Of a stretch of 64,000 nucleotides of DNA, positions 19,877-29,844 are shown piece by piece. A program made the translations under genes and the position numbers. Each line of letters begins with the position of its first letter. The stretch's first letter is position 1. Below the pieces are notes generated by a model. It was not told the DNA's origin. It saw nothing but the letters and a program-made list of their open reading frames with translations, and searched no databases. Source of the DNA: Oscillospiraceae bacterium (lineage in GTDB: Bacteria > Bacillota > Clostridia > Oscillospirales > Ruminococcaceae); NCBI GenBank assembly GCA_015067215.1, contig SVMW01000009.1:1-64000 (forward strand). The letters run 5' to 3'.

Positions 19877-20779
19877 TTATTCATCCTTGAAGCCAAAGTC
19901 GTTAAGAATATAATTGCTGTCGCGCCAGTCTTCTTTAACTTTAACCCAGCATTCCATAAACACCTTTGCTCCGAGGAACTGTTCAATGTCCACACGTGCC
20001 TGACTGCTGATTTTTTTAAGCATTGCACCCTGTTTGCCGATAATCATTCCTTTATGGCTCTTGCGTTCACAGTAGATTACAACGCTGATATCAACCATAT
20101 TTTTGCCTTTGCGTTCCTTGAATTTTTCCACCTCAACATTTGTGCCGTGAGGAATTTCTTCAAACAGATTCAAAAGCAGTTTTTCGCGGACAATTTCGCT
20201 TACAATTACCTTTTCAGGCATATTTGTAATTGCATCCTCTTCAAAATAATGAGGGCCTTCCATAGCATAACTGTCAATGAGGTTTAACAGCTCATCCACA
20301 CCATCGTTATCCTTTGCACTTGTTGCAGCAACTTTGTCAAATACACCAATTTCTTCCAGCTTTTTAACCTGAACATCAAGGTCTGCTGCTTTTTTCAGAG
20401 TATCTATTTTGTTGATAACTGCAATTGCAGGAATTCTGTTTTTCCTGATGCTGTCAACAAGACTGAGCTCAGCTTCATTAAGATCGCCGTATGGTTCAAA
20501 AATCATTACAGCAAGGTCAACATCTGCAATTGTTTTGTGGCTTGTTTTTACCATTCGTTCACCAAGTTTTGTTCTTGGTGTGTGAATTCCCGGTGTGTCC
20601 ATAAACACAAACTGTGTTACACCTTTTGTAAGTATACCTGTAATACTTGTACGTGTTGTCTGTGGTTTCTGTGTTACAATGGCTATTTTTTCACCGAGAA
20701 TAAGGTTCATAAGTGAAGATTTTCCAACATTTGGTTTGCCGACCATTGCAACAAAAATAGATTTTGTATTAAATTCCAT
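19877..20779 (-). CDS. era: GTPase Era
   Basis: VAMVGKPNVGKSSLMNLILGEKIAIVTQKPQTTR, KH domain IIGKQGAMLKKI. Confidence 0.97.
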   Translation of the reverse strand: MEFNTKSIFVAMVGKPNVGKSSLMNLILGEKIAIVTQKPQTTRTSITGILTKGVTQFVFMDTPGIHTPRTKLGERMVKTSHKTIADVDLAVMIFEPYGDLNEAELSLVDSIRKNRIPAIAVINKIDTLKKAADLDVQVKKLEEIGVFDKVAATSAKDNDGVDELLNLIDSYAMEGPHYFEEDAITNMPEKVIVSEIVREKLLLNLFEEIPHGTNVEVEKFKERKGKNMVDISVVIYCERKSHKGMIIGKQGAMLKKISSQARVDIEQFLGAKVFMECWVKVKEDWRDSNYILNDFGFKDE

Positions 20780-20790
20780 ATTATTTCCTT

Positions 20791-21249
20791 TTATTGTCTG
20801 TTGTTATCAATAGCTATAAATTTATATGATGCAAAAACTGTTACCACAAGGCATACAAGCATAATCGGGCGTGATACAAAAAAATCAAGTATTTTTGCAA
20901 ACACTTCAACATCCCAGAACATCATTACACCTGCAACCGCTGCCCCGATTGCCACAAGCAGAACACCTCCCGCCGCGGAATCTTTGGCATCTCCTGCCTG
21001 TGCATAATGCTCTTTGTCCGGCTTGTCCACTGCACGTTCAACTGCAGTGTTCATAAGCTCAAATCCAAGTACAGTAAAGCAGATAAACACCAGCAACACA
21101 TTCTGTGTTTGTGTAAAATCATAGAACCTTGAGAATACAAATACATAAAATGCAGCCACAATATCTATGCGGACATTGCGTTCTTCCTTTATTGCCAGTT
21201 TTATTCCTTTAAAAGCATATCCCATGCTTTTTATAAATTTTGCAATCAT
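20791..21249 (-). CDS. dgkA: Diacylglycerol/undecaprenol kinase family protein
   Basis: ERNVRIDIVAA...FELMNTAVERAVDKPDKEHYAQAGDAKDSAAGGVLL. Confidence 0.92.
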   Translation of the reverse strand: MIAKFIKSMGYAFKGIKLAIKEERNVRIDIVAAFYVFVFSRFYDFTQTQNVLLVFICFTVLGFELMNTAVERAVDKPDKEHYAQAGDAKDSAAGGVLLVAIGAAVAGVMMFWDVEVFAKILDFFVSRPIMLVCLVVTVFASYKFIAIDNNRQ

Positions 21250-21258
21250 TGTTATAAT

Positions 21259-21759
21259 TTATTCTATATCCTGTCCGTAAGTAAATGTTCTCTGCAAGCC
21301 GAGTTTTGCAAGAACTTTTTCTTCTTTTTCACGCATTATCTGTGCTTCTCTGCCACCGTTTTCATGGTCATATCCAAGCAGATGATACATTGAATGCACT
21401 GTAAGGAATGCAACTTCTCTCTGCAGTGAATGTCCGTAAAGTTCTGCCTGTTCCATTGCCTTTTCAAGAGAAATAACAATATCACCAAGCAGCAGACTGC
21501 CTGTTTCCTGGTCCATATCATATGTATCATCTTCACCAAGAGGGAAAGACAAAACATCGGTAGGCTGCGGTTTATTACGGAATTCGCCATTTAGTACAGC
21601 AATGTGTTCGTTATCCACAAATGTAACAGAAACTTCACAAGGCTGTTCAAACTCTTCAATTGCAAGTACTGCATTGCAGCTTCTTCTGATAAGAATTCTG
21701 ATTCCTGAAGGAACTTTTACTGCTTTCTGATTGTTCTGAATATATATTTTATTTGACAT
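21259..21759 (-). CDS. ybeY: rRNA maturation RNase YbeY
   Basis: LNGEFRNKPQPTDVLSFPL...LLGDIVIS...VHSMYHLLGYDHE. Confidence 0.95.
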   Translation of the reverse strand: MSNKIYIQNNQKAVKVPSGIRILIRRSCNAVLAIEEFEQPCEVSVTFVDNEHIAVLNGEFRNKPQPTDVLSFPLGEDDTYDMDQETGSLLLGDIVISLEKAMEQAELYGHSLQREVAFLTVHSMYHLLGYDHENGGREAQIMREKEEKVLAKLGLQRTFTYGQDIE

Positions 21760-22756
21760 ATTTTAATCTTCCTCTTTTGTTCGCAGGTGGGGTAAAGCTT
21801 GGTTTGTCATTTGCCGCTTTTTCGTAAGCGCGTACAATATCCTGAACCAGTTTATGACGTACAACGTCCTTTTCTGTAAGACGGATTATTGCAATATCTT
21901 CTATGTTTTTAAGAATGGAAATGGCATCTTTAAGTCCTGATTTTTTATCTGCAGGCAGGTCAATCTGTGTAACGTCACCTGTCACCACAATTTTTGAGCC
22001 ATTGCCCATACGTGTAAGAAACATCTTCATCTGTTCCTTTGTTGTGTTCTGGGCTTCGTCAAGAATGATAAAACTGTCATCAAGGGTGCGTCCGCGCATA
22101 TATGCCAGCGGAGCTACTTCAATAACACCTTTTTCCATAAGTTTCTGGAAAGTTTCAGGACCAATCATATCAAACAGGCCATCGTAAAGCGGACGCAGAT
22201 AAGGGTCAACCTTGTTCTGCAGATCTCCCGGCAGAAACCCGAGTTTTTCACCCGCTTCAACAGCAGGGCGTGTAAGAATAATTCGTGAAACCTGACCTGC
22301 CTTGAATGCTTTTACAGCCATTGCGACGGCCAGATAGGTTTTACCTGTACCTGCAGGACCTATGCCGAATGTAATGCTGTTTTTGCTGATTGCCTTAAGA
22401 TATTCTGTCTGACCAAAAGTCTTGCTGCGGATAGGTTTACCCTTTGCTGTAAGCAGAACAAGGTCGGAGTTGAAGTTTTTAACTTTATCAACATCCCCTG
22501 TTTTAGCCATATTTATGCAGTATCCTATGGACTGGTCATCCAGGCTTGTGCCCTGAGAATGCAGTTCTATCATTGCATTCAGCGCGCTTAGTGTACGTTT
22601 TACGTTTTCATCATCACCAATCACCTTGAATTCTGTTCCGCGGCATACCACACCAACGGAAAATGCCTTTTCAATTTCACTGATATGTTTGTTGAAAGGA
22701 CCGCAGATAAGCAATGCAATATCATTTGTTAAAGCTTCAAAAATTTTTTCTGCCAA
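21749..22756 (-). CDS. phoH: PhoH family ATPase
   Basis: TFGIGPAGTGKTYLAVAMAVKAFK...FIILDEAQNTTKEQMKMFLTRMGNGSKIVVTGDVTQIDLP. Confidence 0.96.
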   Translation of the reverse strand: MAEKIFEALTNDIALLICGPFNKHISEIEKAFSVGVVCRGTEFKVIGDDENVKRTLSALNAMIELHSQGTSLDDQSIGYCINMAKTGDVDKVKNFNSDLVLLTAKGKPIRSKTFGQTEYLKAISKNSITFGIGPAGTGKTYLAVAMAVKAFKAGQVSRIILTRPAVEAGEKLGFLPGDLQNKVDPYLRPLYDGLFDMIGPETFQKLMEKGVIEVAPLAYMRGRTLDDSFIILDEAQNTTKEQMKMFLTRMGNGSKIVVTGDVTQIDLPADKKSGLKDAISILKNIEDIAIIRLTEKDVVRHKLVQDIVRAYEKAANDKPSFTPPANKRGRLKYVK

Positions 22757-22846
22757 AATGCCACCTCTGAATAGTTAATACTTTTTCAATTTATTAGTAT
22801 AACATATATTTATAAATAAGTAAATTACATAAATTCTTATCAGAAT

Positions 22847-23980
22847 TTATCTGGTTATATTATAATGCCCGTAAACTTTGCATAAAACAGTTACTCCCTG
22901 CCGGGTAAAATTGCTGTAGTATTCACAGCTGTCAGCTGATATAAAGGATAAATCACTTTTAACAAGAAGATCCACAATCCGTTTTGCTGCATTTTCTGCA
23001 TCCGCCCTGTCATTTTTTACTGCCACCGTTTCCGTTTTATAAAACCTTACTGTTTCCTTTGTCAGCGGCAGCCGGAATCCAAACAGGTTTACATGTTCAA
23101 AAAATTTTTCCTTGTCATAATATTCATAATTTTCTGTATTTTCTTTTTTTATAACAAAGTCTTTTCCGCAAAACTTATATAACACCCTGTCGGTATATTC
23201 CCCTGTTCTTATAACAATATCTTTATTGAACAGTACCTCTGCTGTATATTCTTTTATACAATATGCTTTTATATATGCACGGGGCATAACCTGCTGCAGT
23301 GTTCCGTTGCGGTCTATATAAGTTGCACTTACAAGAATATCGCCCTTTTGCACTGTCTGGCCTGTTTCAACATCTGTAAAACCATTGTAGATTTCCATTT
23401 CTTCTATAACACCATCAGCTGTCGCATAAATATTTCCGCTTGTTCTGTCTTTAAGATAAGGCATTTTATTAATTGTTGCATCCACTTTACAGGTAAGAAT
23501 TCCTTTATAGAAATTAAGTGTAACATACCCTATATTATCCACATTCATAAATATCTGCTGGATAAGCTTCTGGTTTTTATCCTGCGAAAACCAGGCGCCG
23601 CAGTAACAGTCATTAGCATACAGCAGACTGTAAACATCATCGGTTATATTTTTTGTCGGTGCTATTACATCTATTCTCCATATCATATGGCTGAATACAA
23701 AAATATAAACAAACACTAAAATCATTCCGACAAATATGCCCTTGCGGTCAAGTACTTTTCTCAGACTGAAATAAATACCTTTTCTTTTTAACAGTTTTGT
23801 TCTGCACTGATATTTTTTTGCCGTTCTTGCCAGTTTTTTGTAATCACCTGCATTACATACTGCTGTAAAACCAAAATCAGTACACCGGATGTTTGAAATA
23901 TTTATTTCGTTTTCAATAATCCAGTTAAAAAAATTGCAGTAAAAACCCGAAACAACTTCAAATTCAACTCTGGAAAGCAA
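22847..23980 (-). CDS. yqfD: Sporulation protein YqfD
   Basis: Synteny yqfC-yqfD-phoH; GIYFSLRKVLDRKGIFVGMILVFVYIFVFSHMIWRIDV. Confidence 0.85.
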   Translation of the reverse strand: MLSRVEFEVVSGFYCNFFNWIIENEINISNIRCTDFGFTAVCNAGDYKKLARTAKKYQCRTKLLKRKGIYFSLRKVLDRKGIFVGMILVFVYIFVFSHMIWRIDVIAPTKNITDDVYSLLYANDCYCGAWFSQDKNQKLIQQIFMNVDNIGYVTLNFYKGILTCKVDATINKMPYLKDRTSGNIYATADGVIEEMEIYNGFTDVETGQTVQKGDILVSATYIDRNGTLQQVMPRAYIKAYCIKEYTAEVLFNKDIVIRTGEYTDRVLYKFCGKDFVIKKENTENYEYYDKEKFFEHVNLFGFRLPLTKETVRFYKTETVAVKNDRADAENAAKRIVDLLVKSDLSFISADSCEYYSNFTRQGVTVLCKVYGHYNITR

Positions 23981-23982
23981 AA

Positions 23983-24276
23983 TTACACCTCGTTTTCAAA
24001 CAGTTCTATTTTGGTAATTTTTCCGTTGCATACAGCATTGTGCTTGCTGCAGGAAAGTATTATCAGATCTTCTCCGTATATATAAACCCGTTTTTGTCTT
24101 GTTTCAATTACAATGCTGTTCTGTCTGTAATCTATAAGCTTTTTAAAGCTGTCTATGTTTATGCATCCGTTCACATCTATGGATATGGCTGTCTGCACAG
24201 CTTCGTTTTCGGTCGAATATATGTCTTTAAGTGCTCCTATTACTGTTTGTTTTTCCCTGTTTGCTTTCAGTTTCAT
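23983..24276 (-). CDS. yqfC: YabP/YqfC family sporulation protein
   Basis: Small protein ending LFENEV..., RVYIYGEDLIILSCSKHNAVCNGKITKIEL; upstream of yqfD. Confidence 0.8.
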   Translation of the reverse strand: MKLKANREKQTVIGALKDIYSTENEAVQTAISIDVNGCINIDSFKKLIDYRQNSIVIETRQKRVYIYGEDLIILSCSKHNAVCNGKITKIELFENEV

Positions 24277-24341
24277 AATTTATCACCTAAACATAGCTTT
24301 TTTAACATATATATGGAAATACAGGGTGGTGATATGCAGAT

Positions 24342-25397
24342 ATGAAACTCAAAAAAATTGTTCAGCTGTCGGTTGTAATTTTTACAGTATTTTTTTACTT
24401 TTTTAATTCCGACAGTATTGTAAATTCGGTAAAAGAAGGAATGCTGCTGTGTTTTGACACAGTAATTCCCTCGTTATATATTTTTATGGTGCTGGCATCT
24501 GTTTTGTCGGAATTTGAAAACGCCGATATACTCAGCTTTCCCTTTGTCCCCCTGTTCCGTTTACTGAATATTACAAACCGCAGAATAATGACATATTGTG
24601 TTCTGAGCATTATGGGCGGCTTTGCAACAGGAGGCTATTTTTTAAACCGCATTGACAATGAATTCTGCTGTGAAAAGAATTTCAAATGCATACTGCTTTT
24701 ACTGACAAGCAACAATTCTCCTGCATTTATTATCGTTGCAACAGGACTGAAGATACTTGGCAGCCTTAAAACAGGAATATTACTGTATCTGTCGGTGCTG
24801 TTTTCCTGTTACGCTACAGCTTTTATTCTTTCGTTTTTTATTCCGTATTCTGACACGCAGACCCCTTGCAACAACAAAACCAATTCTCCGGACATAAGCC
24901 GTGCTGTAAAAAGTTCGGTAAATGGAATTTTAAATATTTGCGGTGTTGTTATTCTGGCTTTTACAGCATGTAAAGTTGTATCGCTTTACATACATTTTCC
25001 TGCAGTATCAGCAGCTTTTTCCGTTTTATGTGAAGTCACTACCGCCTGCAGCAATATATGTGCCCTTTACGGAAACAATCTGTATCTTATATGCACCGCA
25101 GTGACTGTTTTTCCTTTGAGTGCGTATTTTCAGATGAAAAGTTTTGACAAAAACAACAGTTACAGTTTTAAAATACTGTTTTTATCAAAACTGCTTCAGG
25201 TGCCTCTGTGTATATCTTTTTTACGGATAATGGTAAATATATTTCCTGTTTCATCTACCGTGTACGCTGCTGGTGATATTCAGGTAAACAGTTACTGGCA
25301 TTCACCGCATATTTCATTGTATTTAATGGTTCTGTCGGTATGTTTTGTAATTGCTTTTGATAAAAAAACAGGGGTATTTACTAAATTGCACAAATAA
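24342..25397 (+). CDS. YlbJ-like sporulation integral membrane protein
   Basis: VKEGMLLCFDTVIPSLYIFMVLASVL...GGFATGGYFLNRI...TSNNSPAFII pattern typical of nucleoside-recognition/YlbJ proteins. Confidence 0.75.
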   Translation: MKLKKIVQLSVVIFTVFFYFFNSDSIVNSVKEGMLLCFDTVIPSLYIFMVLASVLSEFENADILSFPFVPLFRLLNITNRRIMTYCVLSIMGGFATGGYFLNRIDNEFCCEKNFKCILLLLTSNNSPAFIIVATGLKILGSLKTGILLYLSVLFSCYATAFILSFFIPYSDTQTPCNNKTNSPDISRAVKSSVNGILNICGVVILAFTACKVVSLYIHFPAVSAAFSVLCEVTTACSNICALYGNNLYLICTAVTVFPLSAYFQMKSFDKNNSYSFKILFLSKLLQVPLCISFLRIMVNIFPVSSTVYAAGDIQVNSYWHSPHISLYLMVLSVCFVIAFDKKTGVFTKLHK

Positions 25398-25444
25398 GAT
25401 ATACTTGTTTTAACAATTATTCTGACTTTGAAAGAGTGTTTATT

Positions 25445-25675
25445 ATGGGCATTTTTAAAACAAACAAACCGCTTTTCGGCAATAATATTGACGCCGCCTG
25501 CATATATTGTCAGTACGGCAGTCCTTCAAGTGATGAACAGATGATTCTGTGCAGCAAAAAAGGTGTGGTTTCGCCTTACTATTCCTGCAATAAATTTATT
25601 TATTGTCCTACCAAACGCATACCTAAAAGAATGCCTAAACTGCCGGATTTTTCACCTGAGGAATTTAAACTCTGA
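25445..25675 (+). CDS. Conserved small Cys-rich protein of unknown function
   Basis: MGIFKTNKPLFGNNIDAACIYCQYGSPSSDEQMILCSKKGVVSPYYSCNKFIYCPTKRIPKR; CxxC plus further Cys. Confidence 0.6.
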   Translation: MGIFKTNKPLFGNNIDAACIYCQYGSPSSDEQMILCSKKGVVSPYYSCNKFIYCPTKRIPKRMPKLPDFSPEEFKL

Positions 25676-25684
25676 TATATAAAC

Positions 25685-25729
25685 AAAAAACTGTACCTAT
25701 CGCAAGATAAGTACAGTTTTATTTTTTTT
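25685..25729. terminator. Bidirectional intrinsic terminator
   Basis: AAACTGTAC...GTACAGTTTTATTTTTTT. Confidence 0.7.
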
Positions 25730-25752
25730 ACAATCTATTAATACACACTTTA

Positions 25753-27192
25753 TCAGCTGTGTTTAATCATTGCTTTGTAGAAATCCACCGCAGGTGTAAG
25801 TGCTCCGCGGAAAATATTTTCATTAAGGGCATGAATGCTGCCGTATTGCTGTTTATCAATGTACAAAGGCGCAAATCGCAAAGCATTGTCTGTAACATCA
25901 CGATAAAATTTTGCGTCTGTACCGCCTGTCATAACATAAGGACAAATCTGCACACCGGGATAAATATCCTTTGCCACCTGTTCAACAAGATGGAAAGGCT
26001 GACTTTCAAAACTTACAACAGGACAGGATTTGTCGTAGTATATAACTTCGCTTTCAATATCATATTTTTTTGCAAAGTCAGATATGATTTTAATGCTTTC
26101 ATCTGCATCCTGATGAGGAATGAAACGCATATTTCCTGTTACATAAGCTTCCTGCGGGAGTACATTGTATCCGTCAGAACCTTTTGCTGTGGTAAATGCA
26201 AGTGTTGTGCGTACCATTGCACCTGCCGCTGAACTGATGGATGGAAGCAGTTTAAGCAAAAGTTTTTCAAACAACCATAAGTTTGAAAAAATTGTCTTCA
26301 TTGCAAAGGACATATTTGGCGTCATACGTCTGAACATTTCCCTTACTGTTGGGCTCATTTCGCTGCGGAAAGGATAGTTTTTTTCCACATCCACCATAAA
26401 TTTGCCAAGTCGTACAAGCGGTGTGTTTTTAGTAGGTGCAGATGCATGGCCGCCATTGCTTTTGGCAACAAATTTAATGTCTCCGTAACCTTTTTCCACG
26501 ACCCCAACCATACCGTAAACACCTTTTACGCCACCTACGGGTTCTTCCAGAATCATACCGCCTTCGTCCATAAGATAAGCCAGCTTGACACCATTGTTTT
26601 TAAGGTAGTCTACCGTTGCAGGTGCACCGCCACCGCTCCATTCTTCTGTACAGCTGGATGCAATATACACGTCACATTCAGGCTCAAAACCTTCTTTAAG
26701 CAGTTCTTCAACTGCCTGAAGCATACAGAAAAGGCTTGCTTTGGTATCTACCGTACCTCTGCCCCATACTCTGCCGCTTTCATCTGTATCTCCTGAAAAA
26801 GCTCCGTGTTCCCATTTGCCGTTTGCTTCCACAACATCGTGATGGCTCATAAAAAGAACCGGTTCCGTTTTACCTTTGCCGTTCCATTTAAAAAGCAGGC
26901 TGCCGTCCAGAACAATTTTTTCGCATTTTTCGTGTACAGCAGGAAACAGTTTTTCCATTTCTTTGTGAAGTTCAAGAAACTTTGAAATGTCTGTCTGTCC
27001 GCGGAAGGAAATTGTTTCTTTCTGTATCATTTTTGCCAGTTTGTCACCATATTCAACGGCACGCCGGCTGTTATTGTCAATTTTAACCTGAGCCGTTGCA
27101 GCTTCGGTTGGTTTTACCGAAACTGAACGGAGTACAACTGTTAACGCAAGCACTGCAACCACTGCAATAATTGCCAATAAGATCCACAACAT
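25753..27192 (-). CDS. M20/M25/M40 family metallopeptidase (membrane-anchored)
   Basis: PVLFMSHHDVVEANGKWEHGAFSGDTDESGRVWGRGTVDTKASLFCMLQAVEELL...SSCTEEWSGGGA; N-terminal TM. Confidence 0.9.
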   Translation of the reverse strand: MLWILLAIIAVVAVLALTVVLRSVSVKPTEAATAQVKIDNNSRRAVEYGDKLAKMIQKETISFRGQTDISKFLELHKEMEKLFPAVHEKCEKIVLDGSLLFKWNGKGKTEPVLFMSHHDVVEANGKWEHGAFSGDTDESGRVWGRGTVDTKASLFCMLQAVEELLKEGFEPECDVYIASSCTEEWSGGGAPATVDYLKNNGVKLAYLMDEGGMILEEPVGGVKGVYGMVGVVEKGYGDIKFVAKSNGGHASAPTKNTPLVRLGKFMVDVEKNYPFRSEMSPTVREMFRRMTPNMSFAMKTIFSNLWLFEKLLLKLLPSISSAAGAMVRTTLAFTTAKGSDGYNVLPQEAYVTGNMRFIPHQDADESIKIISDFAKKYDIESEVIYYDKSCPVVSFESQPFHLVEQVAKDIYPGVQICPYVMTGGTDAKFYRDVTDNALRFAPLYIDKQQYGSIHALNENIFRGALTPAVDFYKAMIKHS

Positions 27193-27210
27193 TATCTAAT
27201 CCTCCGCTGT

Positions 27211-27888
27211 TTATTTAAGTTTTCCCTTTTTGAAAAGCACAAAGCCTATTACCAAAGCCATAGCACCGCAAGGAATCATAAGAACACTTGTCTGGTTAAT
27301 CATTGAAGGTACAAAAATACACAGCAATGTCATTGCCAAAACAGGTAAAACTGCTATCTGTGGTGCCTTTGCAAAATATTTAAGCCCAAGTGCGCCAAAC
27401 AATGCAGGAACAACATTGTTGAACGCAGGCAGAAGAACTTCGCTCTGCAGTACAGGCTGAAGCGGAACCATAAGCAATACCCCTGCAACAATAACAAGTG
27501 TTGTAACAATTGCACTTGTTGCAGAACTTATTGTGGCAACAATTTCATTTTCTGCTGTGCCGTGTTTTGTGCCCGCAATATCCTGCGCATTCATAACGCA
27601 AGGAATTTTCATATTTGTAACGTTACCGGTAATAAATGAAATGTAACTTGCACCTACACCAAGCATTGGCGCATAAACAAGAAATTCAACAAAAGAAACC
27701 GGCAGATAAATTACCGCAACTTTGGCATAACCTGCAAGAAAACCATCCAGCTCAGGTGAAATACCATAAATTGCACCGAAAACAAATGGTACTGCAATAA
27801 GCAAAGCTATTGTTGCCAACATAAGCGTTCTGCCAAGACGATGCAGACCATTATTAAATTCCTGTATGTATTTTTCTTTTTCTGTCAT
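27211..27888 (-). CDS. Uncharacterised polytopic membrane protein, partner of DUF5058 protein
   Basis: GVGASYISFITGNVTNMKIPCVMNAQ, ~6 TM, operon position between DUF5058 and M20 genes. Confidence 0.6.
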   Translation of the reverse strand: MTEKEKYIQEFNNGLHRLGRTLMLATIALLIAVPFVFGAIYGISPELDGFLAGYAKVAVIYLPVSFVEFLVYAPMLGVGASYISFITGNVTNMKIPCVMNAQDIAGTKHGTAENEIVATISSATSAIVTTLVIVAGVLLMVPLQPVLQSEVLLPAFNNVVPALFGALGLKYFAKAPQIAVLPVLAMTLLCIFVPSMINQTSVLMIPCGAMALVIGFVLFKKGKLK

Positions 27889-27903
27889 AATTACTGCACC
27901 TCC

Positions 27904-28656
27904 TTAAAGAATAAAGCCAAAGCCTACTGCTGCGGCCATTGCAACCAGCATGCTTGCAGCAAGGCTGAAGTTTTCAAGGCTTGCTTTGCCTTTTTTCTGG
28001 ATTAAAATTTCAAACACAGCCATTGCCGCTGCTGCAACAAGTGCAACCAGCAAAGGCATTATGTCACTTCCCTGTCTTGGAACAGCTTTACCTATGTAAG
28101 CACCTATGTAAGCACCGCACAGACCGATAAACATAGCCGTTGTTGCATGTGCACCAAAACCCGGTTTGCTTTCGCTATTTGTTTCCTTTTTAGGATTGCT
28201 TTTAAGTTTTGCAAGGTATTTTTTGAGAAAAAATATAGTAAAGAACAAACCGCCAAGGATACCCACTGTCATAACAAGCGCAATTGTAATAAATGCCTGA
28301 AGGCTCATTTCTTCCAGTCTCAAACCCGACAGACCTATGCTCTGTGCTGCAATTTCGGCAACATTGAGTTCATACTGCAATGAACCGATAACAGAAAGTC
28401 GCAGCCAGGAAAGCGGAACGCCAAGTGTACCGCTGAGTGCAACAACGCCAAGCAGAATGCTGATGGATGGCAGAAGTGTAAATGTTGCACTGGATGTAAT
28501 TGTCTTTTTAAGAACTGCTTTGTCCATGCCGATTTTAATGCCTGCACGATAGCATTTTATTAATATGTACAGACACATTATTGTGATAAACAGCAAAACT
28601 GCCGCAACAATAAGGTAAAATGACAATGCATTTACCTGTGATAAATATTCATTCAT
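27904..28656 (-). CDS. DUF5058-like membrane protein
   Basis: FTLLPSISILLGVVALSGTLGVPLSWLRLSVIGSLQYELNVAEIAAQSIG pattern. Confidence 0.65.
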   Translation of the reverse strand: MNEYLSQVNALSFYLIVAAVLLFITIMCLYILIKCYRAGIKIGMDKAVLKKTITSSATFTLLPSISILLGVVALSGTLGVPLSWLRLSVIGSLQYELNVAEIAAQSIGLSGLRLEEMSLQAFITIALVMTVGILGGLFFTIFFLKKYLAKLKSNPKKETNSESKPGFGAHATTAMFIGLCGAYIGAYIGKAVPRQGSDIMPLLVALVAAAAMAVFEILIQKKGKASLENFSLAASMLVAMAAAVGFGFIL

Positions 28657-28998
28657 TTTTTTCGCCCCTTTATAAATCAGTCCGCAAGCTTAAACCCGTC
28701 TGCGATAACTGTATTTTACAAACATTTCCTTATTTTTTCAGATAATATCTTCACGGATTATCTTTTCTAGTATTAATAATATCAAAAAATTACCGCAAAG
28801 TACTTATGTTTTTTATATTGTACCACATATATCACCTTTACAAAACATTTTTTAATCGAAATATATGGATTTTTGTTGATTTTTGATGTATTTTATTTTA
28901 TTATATATATTAATTATTATGAATAATTATGTCCAAAAATCGTTTCCAACTTCTAACTATAAAAATATTTCAAGTTATATCTCAGAGGTGAATATTTT

Positions 28999-29844
28999 AT
29001 GACCAATCCGTACAGACAATCGTACAAGCAGAAACTGCTGGACAATGCCAGTCTGGCAATATTCAACTGCGGTCTGCAAAGCTGCAGTCCAAACCATTCC
29101 TGGGGGCCTGGCATCCGCGACCATTACCTTATTCATTTTGTTATTTCCGGTAAAGGCAGTTATATCTGCGGCGGCAAAACTTTTCAGCTTAAAGCCGGCG
29201 ATTTGTTTCTTATCAAACCATCACAGGTTGTTTATTATGTAGCCGACCCAAGTGAACCTTGGGAATACTATTGGGTAGGTTTTAACGGCACATATGCTCA
29301 GAAACTTGTTTCTCATCTTCCGTTCAAAGACACTAACCCTGTTTACACCCCACTTGAATTTGAAGAATATAAGGATTATCTTTACAAAATTTATACAAAC
29401 AGCGGCAATACTATCAAACACACAACAGCTATGGTTGGTTATCTTTATCTGTTTTTATCCCGTCTTGTGGAAGAAAACACAGTAAACACACAGCCTCAGG
29501 CTGCTGCACAGTCCAATTATGTCATTGATGCTATCAAGTATATTCAGTTCAACTATTCATCAGATATCAGTGTGGACGACATTGCTGGTGCAGTAGGCAT
29601 AAGCCGCAGCCATCTGTACAGAGTTTTCATATCCAATCTTAACCAGTCCCCTATTGATTATCTGACTGAATACAGAATTAACGAAGCATGTAATCTTATC
29701 AGGAATACAAACCTTTCAATTTCTGAAATTGCTGTTTCTGTAGGTTTCTTTGACCAGTTCTATTTTTCAAGGGTATTCAAAAAAATCAAAAAAGTTCCGC
29801 CAAGCAAATATTTGCAGAGTCTGGAAGCTCAGGGAGAATTATGA
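28999..29844 (+). CDS. AraC family transcriptional regulator
   Basis: Cupin N-terminus GPGIRDHYLIHFVISGKGSYICGGKTFQLKAGDLFLIKP; HTH DDIAGAVGISRSHLYRVFISNLNQSPIDYLTEYRINEACNLIRNTNLSISEIAVSVGFFDQFYFSRVFKK. Confidence 0.95.
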   Translation: MTNPYRQSYKQKLLDNASLAIFNCGLQSCSPNHSWGPGIRDHYLIHFVISGKGSYICGGKTFQLKAGDLFLIKPSQVVYYVADPSEPWEYYWVGFNGTYAQKLVSHLPFKDTNPVYTPLEFEEYKDYLYKIYTNSGNTIKHTTAMVGYLYLFLSRLVEENTVNTQPQAAAQSNYVIDAIKYIQFNYSSDISVDDIAGAVGISRSHLYRVFISNLNQSPIDYLTEYRINEACNLIRNTNLSISEIAVSVGFFDQFYFSRVFKKIKKVPPSKYLQSLEAQGEL

